64,000 nt of DNA from G051903925 sp051903925 (GTDB taxonomy: Bacteria; Pseudomonadota; Alphaproteobacteria; Zavarziniales; Zavarziniaceae), in assembly GCF_051903925.1 (NCBI RefSeq), contig NZ_CP173678.1, positions 744,001 to 808,000 on the forward strand, in the 5' to 3' direction. How positions within the stretch are numbered: the first letter of the stretch is position 1; every line of letters begins with the position of its first letter. The notes beneath the pieces are model-generated. The model worked only from the letters and a program-made list of their open reading frames with translations. It ran no database searches and was not told where the DNA came from. The position numbers were made by a program, and so were the translations under genes. Shown in pieces: positions 17,427 to 25,199 of the stretch.

Positions 17427-19817
17427 ATGGAGGACCCCATGGGCCATACGCATGCACACGGCGCCTGCTGCGGCAGTGCCAAGGCCGGCATCCCGTCCGG
17501 ACCTGCGCCGGAACAGACCGGAGACGGGCGGGTGATCGATCCCGTCTGCGGCATGACGGTCGATCCCGCAACGGCCCGCCACCGCCACGATCATGGCGGC
17601 CACACCTGGCTGTTCTGTTCCGAGCGCTGCCGCGGCCGGTTCGCCGCCGACCCGGACGCGTTCCGGAAGCCCAGGGCCGCGCCCCCGCCGTCCCCGGCGG
17701 CCGTGGGCGTGCCCCATACGTGCCCGATGCACCCGGAGGTGCGGCAGATGGGGCCCGGCACCTGCCCCATCTGCGGCATGGCGCTGGAACCCGCCATGCC
17801 AAGCCGTGATGACGGGCCCAATCCGGAACTGGTCGACATGCGCCGCCGCCTGTGGGTCGCGGGCCTGCTGACCCTGCCGGTCTTCATCCTGGAGATGGGG
17901 GGCCATGCCCTGGGCCTGCACCTGGTCGATGCCCGGACCGCGGCCTGGATCGGCCTTGTCCTGGCCAGCCCCGTGGTGCTGTGGGCGGGCTGGCCTTTCC
18001 TTGAGCGGGGCTGGCAATCGGTCGTCACGCGCCAGTTGAACATGTTCACCCTCGTCGCCCTGGGCACCGGCGTCGCCTGGATCTACAGCGTGGTGGCAAC
18101 CCTGGCGCCCGGCCTGTTCCCGGCGGCGGTGCGCGCGCCCGATGGCAGCGTCGCCGTCTATTTCGAGGCAGCGGCCACGATCACCACGCTGGTCCTGCTG
18201 GGCCAGGTCCTGGAACTTGTGGCGCGGGAACGAACCGGCCGGTCGCTGCGCGCGCTCCTCGACCTCAGCCCCCGGACGGCGCGCCGCCTGTCGCCCTGCG
18301 GCCGGCACGAGAAGGACGTGCCGCTGGACCAGGTCGTGCCGGGCGATGCCCTGCGCGTGCGCCCAGGCGAGACGGTGCCGGTGGACGGCCGCATCGCCGA
18401 GGGCAATGGCACGATCGACGAGGCGATGGTGACGGGGGAGCCGCTGCCCGTGGCGCGTGGCCCGGGCGATCCCGTGATCGGCGGGACCCTGAACCGCAGC
18501 GGCAGCTTCGTCATGACCGCGGAAAAGGTGGGGTCGGAAACGCTGCTGGCGCGCATCGTCATGCTGGTCGCGGACGCGCAGCGCAGCCGCGCGACCGTCC
18601 AGCGCCTGGCCGACCAGGTTTCGGCCTGGTTCGTGCCGGCGGTGATTATCGCGGCGCTGCTGGCCTTCGCCGCCTGGGCGCTGTGGGGGCCGGAGCCGCG
18701 CATCGCGCATGCCCTGGTGGCGGCGGTGTCGGTGCTGATCATCGCGTGTCCCTGCGCGCTGGGCCTGGCAACGCCCATGTCGATCATGGTGGGCGTCGGC
18801 CGCGGGGCCGAGGCCGGCGTGCTGGTCCGCTCGGCCGAGGCGTTGGAGCGACTGGAGCGCGTCGACACGCTGGTGGTGGACAAGACCGGCACCCTGACCG
18901 AGGGGCGGCCCCGACTCACCGCGGTGGAACCGACGGCCGGCATCGCCGGCGATGACCTGCTGCGCCTGGCCGCGGGGTTGGAACGGGCCAGCGAGCATCC
19001 CCTGGCCGAGGCGATCGTGGCGGCCGCAACAGCGCGCGCATTGGCGATCCCGGGCGCCGAGGCGGTCGAGACGGCCAGCGGCAAGGGCGTGGCCGGCAGG
19101 GTCGACGGCCACGCCGTCGTCCTGGGCAATGCCGGCTTCCTGGCCCAGCATGGCATCGTCGCCGAATCCCTGGTCGCCCGGGCGGAGGGGCTGCGCGCGG
19201 ATGGCGCGACGGTCATCCTGGCCGGCATCGACGGCCAGCCGGCCGGCCTGCTGGCGGTCGCGGACACCGTCCGGGACAGCACGGCGGGCACGCTGCAGGC
19301 CCTGCGCAACGCGGGCCTGCGAATCGTGATGCTGACCGGGGACAGCGCGACCACCGCGCATGCCGTCGCCCGCAGCCTGGGCATTATGGAGGTTGAGGCC
19401 GACATCCTGCCGGAGGGCAAGGCCGCGGTCGTCGCGCGCCTGAAGGCGGAGGGCCGCGTGGTGGCGATGGCCGGCGACGGCATCAACGATGCGCCTGCAC
19501 TGGCCGCGGCCGATGTCGGCATCGCCATGGGCACCGGCACCGACATCGCCATGGAGCAGGCCGGGCTGACCCTGCTGGGCGGCGACCTGGGCGGCATCCT
19601 GCGCGCGCGCCGCCTGTCGCAGGCCACGATGCGCAACATCCGGCAGAACCTGTGGCTGGCCTTCGTCTACAATGCGGCCGGCGTGCCCATCGCGGCGGGC
19701 GTGTTGTATCCTGTTCTGGGCCTGCTGCTGTCGCCGATGGTTGCCGCCGCGGCCATGGCCCTGTCATCGTTCAGCGTGATCACGAACGCGCTGCGCCTGC
19801 GCCGGGTGCCGCTATAG
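17427..19817 (+). CDS. copA: Copper-exporting P1B-type ATPase
   Basis: A 796-residue inner-membrane pump that exports Cu(I). It has no classical N-terminal HMA domain. Instead there is a His/Cys-rich start (HTHAHGACC), a YHS/TRASH domain (IDPVCGMTVDP ... WLFCSERCRGRF, about 36-75) and a heavy-metal-binding domain (HTCPMHPEV ... GTCPICGMAL, about 95-122). Then come the P1B core features: CPC in the ion channel (ACPCALGLATP), DKTGT phosphorylation site, SEHPLAEAI, GDGINDAPAL, and the P1B-1 signatures YN and MxxSS in the last helices. A second start at ATG 17439 has GGAGG 5 nt upstream and is equally likely. Confidence 0.95.
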   Translation: MEDPMGHTHAHGACCGSAKAGIPSGPAPEQTGDGRVIDPVCGMTVDPATARHRHDHGGHTWLFCSERCRGRFAADPDAFRKPRAAPPPSPAAVGVPHTCPMHPEVRQMGPGTCPICGMALEPAMPSRDDGPNPELVDMRRRLWVAGLLTLPVFILEMGGHALGLHLVDARTAAWIGLVLASPVVLWAGWPFLERGWQSVVTRQLNMFTLVALGTGVAWIYSVVATLAPGLFPAAVRAPDGSVAVYFEAAATITTLVLLGQVLELVARERTGRSLRALLDLSPRTARRLSPCGRHEKDVPLDQVVPGDALRVRPGETVPVDGRIAEGNGTIDEAMVTGEPLPVARGPGDPVIGGTLNRSGSFVMTAEKVGSETLLARIVMLVADAQRSRATVQRLADQVSAWFVPAVIIAALLAFAAWALWGPEPRIAHALVAAVSVLIIACPCALGLATPMSIMVGVGRGAEAGVLVRSAEALERLERVDTLVVDKTGTLTEGRPRLTAVEPTAGIAGDDLLRLAAGLERASEHPLAEAIVAAATARALAIPGAEAVETASGKGVAGRVDGHAVVLGNAGFLAQHGIVAESLVARAEGLRADGATVILAGIDGQPAGLLAVADTVRDSTAGTLQALRNAGLRIVMLTGDSATTAHAVARSLGIMEVEADILPEGKAAVVARLKAEGRVVAMAGDGINDAPALAAADVGIAMGTGTDIAMEQAGLTLLGGDLGGILRARRLSQATMRNIRQNLWLAFVYNAAGVPIAAGVLYPVLGLLLSPMVAAAAMALSSFSVITNALRLRRVPL

Positions 19818-19937
19818 TGTGACGGCTGTCCCGCGCCGCGGGATTGGCGAGTGTTCTGGGCGCGCTGCGTTTGTCGCTGGGCCGCCCAGATGCTATGGGA
19901 GGCACCGCGCCCGCAAGGGCTGTGGGAGGGGATCTGG

Positions 19938-20924
19938 ATGCCGGTGAAGAAGCCCGTGGTCGTGGTGACGCGCAAGCTGCCTGAAGCCATCGAGACCCGC
20001 ATGATGGAGCTGTTCCAGGCCCGCCTGAACCATGACGACCATCCGTTCACGCAGGCCGAGCTGATCGAGGCGGTGAAGACCGCCGACGTCCTGGTGCCCA
20101 CGGTGACCGACCGGGTCGACGCGCGGGTGCTCAGCCAGGCCGGCCCGGACATGCGCCTGATCGCCAATTTCGGCACCGGCGTCGACCATATCGACCTGGC
20201 CACCGCGCGCAGCCGCGGCATCACCGTCACCTCCACCCCCGGCGTCCTGACCGAGGACACGGCCGACATGACGATCGCCCTGATCCTCTCGGTCTCGCGC
20301 CGCGTGGCCGAGGGCGAGCGGGTGATCCGCCGGGGCGAGTGGAGCGGCTGGTCGCCCACCTGGATGCTGGGCCACCGCATCTGGGGCAAGCGGCTGGGCA
20401 TCATCGGCATGGGCCGCATCGGCCAGGCTGTCGCCAAGCGGGCGCGCGCCTTTGGCATGTCGATCCATTATCACAACCGCAATCGCGTGCACGAGGGCAT
20501 CGAGCAGGAGCTGGAGGCGACCTATTGGGAGAGCCTGGACCAGATGCTGGCCCGCATGGACATCATCTCGGTCAACTGCCCGCATACGCCCGGCACCTAC
20601 CACCTGCTGTCGGCCCGGCGGCTGAAGCTGCTGCAGCGCCACGCGATCGTCGTCAACACCGCGCGCGGCGAGGTGATCGACGAGAACGCGCTGACCCGCA
20701 TGCTGATCGCAAGCGAGATCGCCGGCGCCGGCCTGGATGTGTTCGAGCACGAGCCGGCGGTGAACCCCAAGCTGCTGGCGCTCGACAATGTCGTGCTGCT
20801 GCCCCACATGGGCAGCGCCACGATCGAAGGCCGCATCGACATGGGGGAAAAGGTCCTGATCAACATCAAGACCTTCGTCGACGGCCACCGCCCGCCCGAC
20901 CGCGTGCTGGAGGGCCTGCTCTAG
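19938..20924 (+). CDS. D-2-hydroxyacid dehydrogenase (glyoxylate/hydroxypyruvate reductase type)
   Basis: A 328-residue NAD(P)-dependent cytoplasmic enzyme interconverting 2-oxoacids and D-2-hydroxyacids. ATG 19938 follows GGGAGGGG. The nucleotide-binding motif is LGIIGMGRIGQAVAKRA (about 150-166). The catalytic Arg lies in VNTARGEVIDE, the Glu in LDVFEHEP, and the His in LPHMGSAT, all canonical. The closest subfamily by eye is D-glycerate dehydrogenase, but the substrate is not certain. The next gene starts 12 nt downstream, so they are probably co-transcribed. Confidence 0.9.
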   Translation: MPVKKPVVVVTRKLPEAIETRMMELFQARLNHDDHPFTQAELIEAVKTADVLVPTVTDRVDARVLSQAGPDMRLIANFGTGVDHIDLATARSRGITVTSTPGVLTEDTADMTIALILSVSRRVAEGERVIRRGEWSGWSPTWMLGHRIWGKRLGIIGMGRIGQAVAKRARAFGMSIHYHNRNRVHEGIEQELEATYWESLDQMLARMDIISVNCPHTPGTYHLLSARRLKLLQRHAIVVNTARGEVIDENALTRMLIASEIAGAGLDVFEHEPAVNPKLLALDNVVLLPHMGSATIEGRIDMGEKVLINIKTFVDGHRPPDRVLEGLL

Positions 20925-20936
20925 GGGCCCGCCGGC

Positions 20937-21872
20937 ATGAACGTGGCCGCAGGACGCGCGGCACAGGCGGCCACGCAGGGGCAGGGCGCGATCGCGCTGC
21001 GCACCAGCGTGAACACCTGGGAATGCGACCAGATGGGGCACATGAACGTGCGCTTCTATGGCCAGCATTTCGACGACGCGGACGAATACCTGAAGCAGCG
21101 CATGGGCCTGGACCGGCGCGCCGGTCCCATCCTGCGCCCGCGTCAGGAACGCCTGCAGTTCCGGCGCGAACTGCACGCCGGTGCCACGATCCTGGTGCGT
21201 CAGACGCCGGTCGCCTTCGGCGCCGGGATCGCCGGGGCCGGCACGCTGCGCCTCAATGCCGTGATCGAGGATGCGGTGGCGGGCACGCTGTCGGCCAACC
21301 TGGACACCGACTTTGGCCTGCTCTCGCCGGCGGGCTTCCTGCCCCTGCCAGCACTGGCCGCGCTCGACCTGGCGGAGCAGGCGCCCCTGATCGCCACGGG
21401 CGGCGTCACGCCCTGTGCGGCGGCGGCGGATCGGCTGGGCCTGATTCCGACCTATCAGGGCGTGGTGCGCCCCGCCGACTGCGACCGCGCGGGCCTGCTG
21501 ACGCGGCGCTCGCTCATCACCCGCTGCTCCGACGCGATCGGCCATGTCCGCCTGTCGGGCATGCCGAGCTGGGAGGAGATGAAGGCCCGCGGCCTGGGCT
21601 CCGCGGCGCTGGAATACCGCATCGACTGGATCGCCCCACCGCGCGCCGGCGACCTGATCGAGCTACGCAGCGGCTTCGACACGATGGGGCCCAAGACGCT
21701 GCACCTGTTCCACTGGATGCTGGACGCCGAGACGGGGGCCGCGTGCGCCACGATCGAGGTCACGGCGATCTATTTCAGCTTCGAGACGCGCAAGTCGATC
21801 GCGATCCCCGACGACATCCGCGCCGGCCTGGCCGCCGCCCTGCGCCCCTGGCGGGGAGTGCCGCAGGCCTAG
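20937..21872 (+). CDS. Acyl-CoA thioesterase, double-hotdog (4-hydroxybenzoyl-CoA thioesterase-like)
   Basis: A 311-residue protein made of two hotdog halves. The first has the classic active-site stretch WECDQMGHMNVRFYGQHFDDA near residue 28; the second starts near residue 165 and has VVRPADCDRAGLLTRRS, then DAIGHVRLSG. It would hydrolyse an acyl-CoA thioester in the cytoplasm; the substrate is unknown. It follows the dehydrogenase by 12 nt. Its TAG stop at 21870-21872 overlaps the TAG stop of the converging creatininase-family gene. Confidence 0.8.
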   Translation: MNVAAGRAAQAATQGQGAIALRTSVNTWECDQMGHMNVRFYGQHFDDADEYLKQRMGLDRRAGPILRPRQERLQFRRELHAGATILVRQTPVAFGAGIAGAGTLRLNAVIEDAVAGTLSANLDTDFGLLSPAGFLPLPALAALDLAEQAPLIATGGVTPCAAAADRLGLIPTYQGVVRPADCDRAGLLTRRSLITRCSDAIGHVRLSGMPSWEEMKARGLGSAALEYRIDWIAPPRAGDLIELRSGFDTMGPKTLHLFHWMLDAETGAACATIEVTAIYFSFETRKSIAIPDDIRAGLAAALRPWRGVPQA

Positions 21873-22654
21873 TCCACCGGCCTCAGGTCGTCGGCTTCGG
21901 GCCACAGGGCCATGATGCCGTCGATCAGGTCGTCGACCATCGCGGTCATCAGCCGCTGGCCCAGGTCCTCGCTGGCCAGGGTGGGATCGCCAAAGACGCC
22001 GGTGGCACTGTAGTCGGGACCGGACTGGGGGTCGGGATCCAGGTTGCCGGGCCGCACCAGGACATGGGCGGGGACCGTCCGCTCGTGGCCATAGTCACGC
22101 TCCGCCAGGTCCATCAGCACCCGCTCGGGCGCGATCGCCAGCAGGCAGGACGTCTCAAGCTCGTCTCCATGGCCGCCCATGCGCTGGCGCGCGGTGCGGC
22201 GCACCTCCGTCCCCAGGCGGCGCAGGTGGCCGGTGGCGATGCGCACGCCCGTCGCGTCGAAGATCGCCCGCGCGGCCAGGTCCACGACCGGCTCGGTCGA
22301 GACGCCGGTATTGATGATCAGGATCCGGGTGGCCCCATCGTCCACCAGGCCGCCCAGCACATCCTCCAGCACCCGGCGGAAGGTGTCGGCCTTCAGGCTC
22401 TGGCTGCCGCGATAGTGCCGGAACGCCGGGTAGAAACCGTGCGCGATGACGGGCGCCACCAGGACGGGCAGCGCCTCCGCCACCCCCTGGGCCAGCGCGC
22501 GGGCGGTCAGGTAGTCGGTCATCATCGGCAGGTGATGGCCATGTTCCTTGGCCGCGGCCCCGATCGGCACGACCACGACGGCGCCCGCATCGAACCAGCG
22601 CGCCGCCTCGGGCCAGGTCAGGTCTTCAAGCCAGACACCTTCCATATCTGCCAT
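21869..22654 (-). CDS. Creatininase / FAPy deformylase-type amidohydrolase
   Basis: A 261-residue member of the creatininase family (creatinine amidohydrolase, MftE peptidase and formamide hydrolases). The family's opening is seen in LTWPEAARWFDAGAVVVVPI, followed by KEHGHHLPMMTDYL (metal-binding Glu, His and Asp), then HGFYPAFRHYRGSQS and INTGVS in the usual places. GDELETS contains the late Glu. The second metal site looks complete. The substrate is not predictable. Start at ATG 22654 (alternative 22645). It is divergent from the AT-rich defence island, whose left edge lies at its 5' end. Confidence 0.85.
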   Translation of the reverse strand: MADMEGVWLEDLTWPEAARWFDAGAVVVVPIGAAAKEHGHHLPMMTDYLTARALAQGVAEALPVLVAPVIAHGFYPAFRHYRGSQSLKADTFRRVLEDVLGGLVDDGATRILIINTGVSTEPVVDLAARAIFDATGVRIATGHLRRLGTEVRRTARQRMGGHGDELETSCLLAIAPERVLMDLAERDYGHERTVPAHVLVRPGNLDPDPQSGPDYSATGVFGDPTLASEDLGQRLMTAMVDDLIDGIMALWPEADDLRPVD

Positions 22655-22752
22655 CCATTCTGGGGATACACGCTTGACTGGCTGAGTGAACAAAATCAAT
22701 GCTGTACCCACGCTCAAGGCGGAACAGTATCATTCGATGAGAGGTATGTGCT

Positions 22753-24312
22753 GTGGGTTCACCCGAAGCCATGAGATCGGACCTGTTCGGATTGGAAGGC
22801 GATGCTCCTGCCGAGAAGATATCCGACCGACGTGCTGTTGAACTGATTTTTGCGTTTGTAGGACCGGTCGGTTCTGGTGTCACCAAATCGGCTCAAGTGC
22901 TCTCTGAGGTTTTGGATAAGGAGTACGGTTACGAAGTCTTCAAGCCGATTAAGATGAGTGATATTATTCGGGAGGAAGCGCCGAGAGTCGGGTTCGGCCC
23001 GCATAAGGGAGAAGATCTTTCTGAAAGGACGGTTCACCTTCAAGAGGTAGGCAATGAACTTCGACGGCGCTATGGATCGGACTACCTGGCGAGGAAGGTG
23101 GTAGAGAAGATTGCATCGAAGCGTCATCAAGATGGATATCAAGTAAATTCGCAAAGTGGAAATCCGGTCCCAAAGATATTTCGTAGGGCGTTTATAATAG
23201 ATTCACTGAAAAACGATCAAGAGTATAAATGTCTTAAGGAACTGTATGGAGATTTGATGTGGACAGTTGGCGTCTTTGCGCCAGTCTCTGTTCGGGAAGG
23301 CCGCCTGTTAAAACTTGGATATCCGCGAAAGGCGTTAGTCCCAATTTTTGAGCGCGACGACGGAGAAGATATAGATTTCGGACAGAAGGTCCGAAAGATC
23401 TTTTCAGAAAGTGACTTCTTTATTCGAAATGACAAATCGGATGACGGTCACCTACGCGACACAATCAGAAGATATCTTGAATTGATATTCTTCACAAAAA
23501 TCCATACGCCCCTACCTTCGGAGTCGGCAATGTATGAGGCAGAATCTGTGGCGGCGAGATCAGGGTGTCTCTCTCGACAGGTTGGTGCCGCGATTGTGGA
23601 TGAACGAGGTGAGCTCATTGGTGTTGGCTGGAACGACGTGCCACGTTTCAATGGTGGGCTATATTCTGCGAGTACAGGCACAAATGGATCAGATAATAGA
23701 TGTTTTCGTTGGGATGAACCGATTTGTCACAATGATAAGAAAAAGGGAGAAATATTTGGCGAAATTTGGAATGCCCTTAAGTCAAAAAAGTTATTCAAGA
23801 GGGATATATCAAAGTATGACTTCTCAAAGGTCGTATCTGGAACCAGAATCGACTCACTTACTGAGTTCTCGCGTGCAGTCCATGCGGAAATGGAGGCGAT
23901 TTTGTCAGTGGCTCGTACAGGCAGTAAGGGTTTGGTAGGAGCCACATTATTTTGCACCACCTTTCCCTGTCACAGTTGCGCCCGCCACATAGTCGCAAGC
24001 GGGATAAAGGCTGTGTATTTTATTCAACCGTACAAAAAGAGTTTGGCTCTGGAGTTACATAGCGATGCAGCGTCGGACGATGAGGAGAAGCATGGGGTAG
24101 TACATTTTCTACAATATGAAGGTGTTGCGCCGAAAAATATATTACGCCTTTTTAATAATCACTTAGACCGAAAGAAGAACGGTAGACTTGTGCAATTTGA
24201 CCGAATAACTGCTCGGCCGATATACGCACCATTTATCGATAGCTTTACCTCATACGAGGACAGAATTGTCCGGGAGCTTCGCGAAATCGAAAATAGAGAC
24301 AATATAACTTGA
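22753..24312 (+). CDS. avcD: Anti-phage deoxycytidylate deaminase (AvcD/DCD family)
   Basis: A 519-residue protein with the two-domain plan of the AvcD / anti-phage dCTP deaminase family. An N-terminal P-loop kinase-like domain has Walker A GPVGSGVTKS at residues 37-46. A C-terminal zinc cytidine/deoxycytidylate deaminase domain starts near 262 (EAESVAARSGCLSRQVGAAI), with HAE at 377-379 and PCHSC at 405-409 as the zinc site. Family members deaminate dC nucleotides on phage infection and starve replication; they are held inactive before infection, in some systems by a small RNA. GTG 22753 is taken as start (AGAGG about 9 nt upstream); ATG 22771 is possible. Composition is AT-rich and foreign. 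Confidence 0.9.
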   Translation: MGSPEAMRSDLFGLEGDAPAEKISDRRAVELIFAFVGPVGSGVTKSAQVLSEVLDKEYGYEVFKPIKMSDIIREEAPRVGFGPHKGEDLSERTVHLQEVGNELRRRYGSDYLARKVVEKIASKRHQDGYQVNSQSGNPVPKIFRRAFIIDSLKNDQEYKCLKELYGDLMWTVGVFAPVSVREGRLLKLGYPRKALVPIFERDDGEDIDFGQKVRKIFSESDFFIRNDKSDDGHLRDTIRRYLELIFFTKIHTPLPSESAMYEAESVAARSGCLSRQVGAAIVDERGELIGVGWNDVPRFNGGLYSASTGTNGSDNRCFRWDEPICHNDKKKGEIFGEIWNALKSKKLFKRDISKYDFSKVVSGTRIDSLTEFSRAVHAEMEAILSVARTGSKGLVGATLFCTTFPCHSCARHIVASGIKAVYFIQPYKKSLALELHSDAASDDEEKHGVVHFLQYEGVAPKNILRLFNNHLDRKKNGRLVQFDRITARPIYAPFIDSFTSYEDRIVRELREIENRDNIT

Positions 24313-24353
24313 CAAGATTATAAAATTACTGTATGGAAACCGCCTTAAGGCGG
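24309..24353 (+). promoter_or_regulatory. Candidate promoter and palindromic operator or RNA hairpin between deaminase and small gene
   Basis: A perfect -35 hexamer TTGACA at 24309-24314 overlaps the deaminase stop codon. At 17 nt spacing a weak -10 (TATGGA, 24332) follows, within an AT-rich spacer. Directly downstream is a perfect 14-bp palindrome, CCGCCTTAAGGCGG (24340-24353). It could be an operator over the start site, or a stem with a TTAA loop at the 5' end of a short RNA. Confidence 0.5.
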
Positions 24354-24368
24354 CGAAGGGGGCATGCA

Positions 24369-24566
24369 ATGGCAAATCAGGATAACGCCGAAGAACGGCA
24401 ATTAAGCATAGCCTTCTCTGAATCCCGACACACGTCGAGCAAGGCAAATGCAAACCTGGATGTCGATTTGCCACACCGGAAGCCAATTTTATTGGCAGAC
24501 GTTCGAAAAGAGAAGGTTATACAAGAGATAATTAATCGCTCTATTAGATCTGGAATTTTTAAGTAG
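24369..24566 (+). CDS. 65-residue protein of unknown function, partner candidate of the deaminase
   Basis: ATG 24369 has AAGGGGG 6 nt upstream; an ATG at 24333 in the same frame has no ribosome site and runs through the palindrome. The protein is charged and soluble: a Ser/Asn-rich middle (HTSSKANANLDVDLPHRKP) and a basic amphipathic C-terminal helix (KEKVIQEIINRSIRS). I recognise no domain. It shares the AT-rich composition of the deaminase gene, 56 nt upstream, and its TAG overlaps the GTG of the downstream thioesterase by one base. A regulator or antitoxin-like role towards the deaminase is conceivable but only inferred from position. Confidence 0.65.
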   Translation: MANQDNAEERQLSIAFSESRHTSSKANANLDVDLPHRKPILLADVRKEKVIQEIINRSIRSGIFK

Positions 24567-25015
24567 TGTCCGACGACTTGACTGCGGCGCAAAGCTTCGT
24601 GCTGCCGCAGGGGTTCTATCCGCTCAACTGGTTCCGCGGCTTTGGCCGGATCATCGGGCCGCTCTACGAGAAGGTGGAGGGGGACAGCTATACCCGTGCC
24701 TTCATGGTGGAGGAGCACCACGCCAACGGCATGCACAATTGCCATGGCGGCATGCTGATGGCCTTTGCCGACATGGCATTCGGCCATGTCGTCTCGCTTC
24801 AGGCCGGGCACTTCTGGGTGACGGTGCGCCTGATGGTCGACTTCGTGGCCGCCGCCCATATTGGCGACTGGGTCGAGGGGACGGGCGAACTGGTCGGCCG
24901 CAATGGCGACCTGACCACGGTCAACGGCCGCATCTGGGTCGGCGACCGAACCGTGATGACCGGCACCGGGGTGTTCAAGTCGCTGACCCCGACGCCTGGC
25001 GGCTTCACGGGGTAA
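24566..25015 (+). CDS. PaaI-type hotdog thioesterase
   Basis: A 149-residue single-hotdog acyl-CoA thioesterase. The family signature is NCHGGMLMAFADMAFGHVV near residue 58, followed by VTVRLMVDFVAAAHIGDWVEG. The substrate is unknown. It starts at GTG 24566, whose first base is the last base of the preceding TAG stop. No ribosome site of its own is visible (the upstream bases are the AT-rich end of the island), so translation probably depends on reinitiation from the small gene. The island thus seems to have replaced the native leader of this host gene. A second paralogue lies at 29665-30102. Confidence 0.85.
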   Translation: MSDDLTAAQSFVLPQGFYPLNWFRGFGRIIGPLYEKVEGDSYTRAFMVEEHHANGMHNCHGGMLMAFADMAFGHVVSLQAGHFWVTVRLMVDFVAAAHIGDWVEGTGELVGRNGDLTTVNGRIWVGDRTVMTGTGVFKSLTPTPGGFTG

Positions 25016-25061
25016 GACCGCGAAGCCCCTTGATTCGCACGCCATGCCGGGCCTAGGGTGC

Positions 25062-25120
25062 GCGCTCGTGGGATTTGAGCCGGCTGGCTTGCGGACACGT
25101 TAAACACCGCTAAAATGGCC
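25062..25120 (+). promoter_or_regulatory. SAM-II riboswitch upstream of metZ
   Basis: The core of the SAM-II (metA motif) consensus is read directly: a CGTG strand at 25066-25069, GGATTTGAGCCGGC after it, GGCTTGCGG, the closing CACG at 25095-25098, GTTAAACACCGCTAAAA to 25114, then GGCC. These elements form the H-type pseudoknot that binds S-adenosylmethionine. The class is nearly confined to Alphaproteobacteria and sits ahead of metA/metZ/metX genes, as here. An intrinsic terminator follows within 15 nt, which suggests control of transcription by SAM level. Confidence 0.92.
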
Positions 25121-25133
25121 GGAGCGTCATGCC

Positions 25134-25155
25134 CCGGCTTCAGGCCGGATTTTTT
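25134..25155 (+). terminator. Intrinsic terminator of the SAM-II leader
   Basis: CCGGC (25134-25138), loop TTCAG, GCCGG (25144-25148), then A and six T (25150-25155). It stands between the riboswitch and metZ. GGCCGG at the 3' end of the riboswitch could pair with the same CCGGC, giving an alternative antiterminator, though I cannot fold it here. Confidence 0.75.
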
Positions 25156-25199
25156 GTGCCCGACGGCACCCCGCGCGGGGCCAGGGCATGGAGGCATGG

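Larger units (their letters stand above)
22655..24565. other. AT-rich horizontally acquired island carrying a defence gene
   Basis: Base composition falls abruptly from about 70% GC to roughly 45% just upstream of the creatininase gene (22655) and returns exactly at the start of the thioesterase gene (24566). Codon use inside is unlike the neighbours (frequent ATA, AGA, AAT, TTT). It holds two genes: an anti-phage deaminase and a 65-residue protein. No integrase, transposase, tRNA or clear flanking direct repeat is visible, so the mode of entry is unknown. Confidence 0.85.

Noticed and set aside
22626..23173. Short minus-strand frames across the deaminase gene
   Set aside because: They are opposite a gene with complete motif conservation and have no support of their own.
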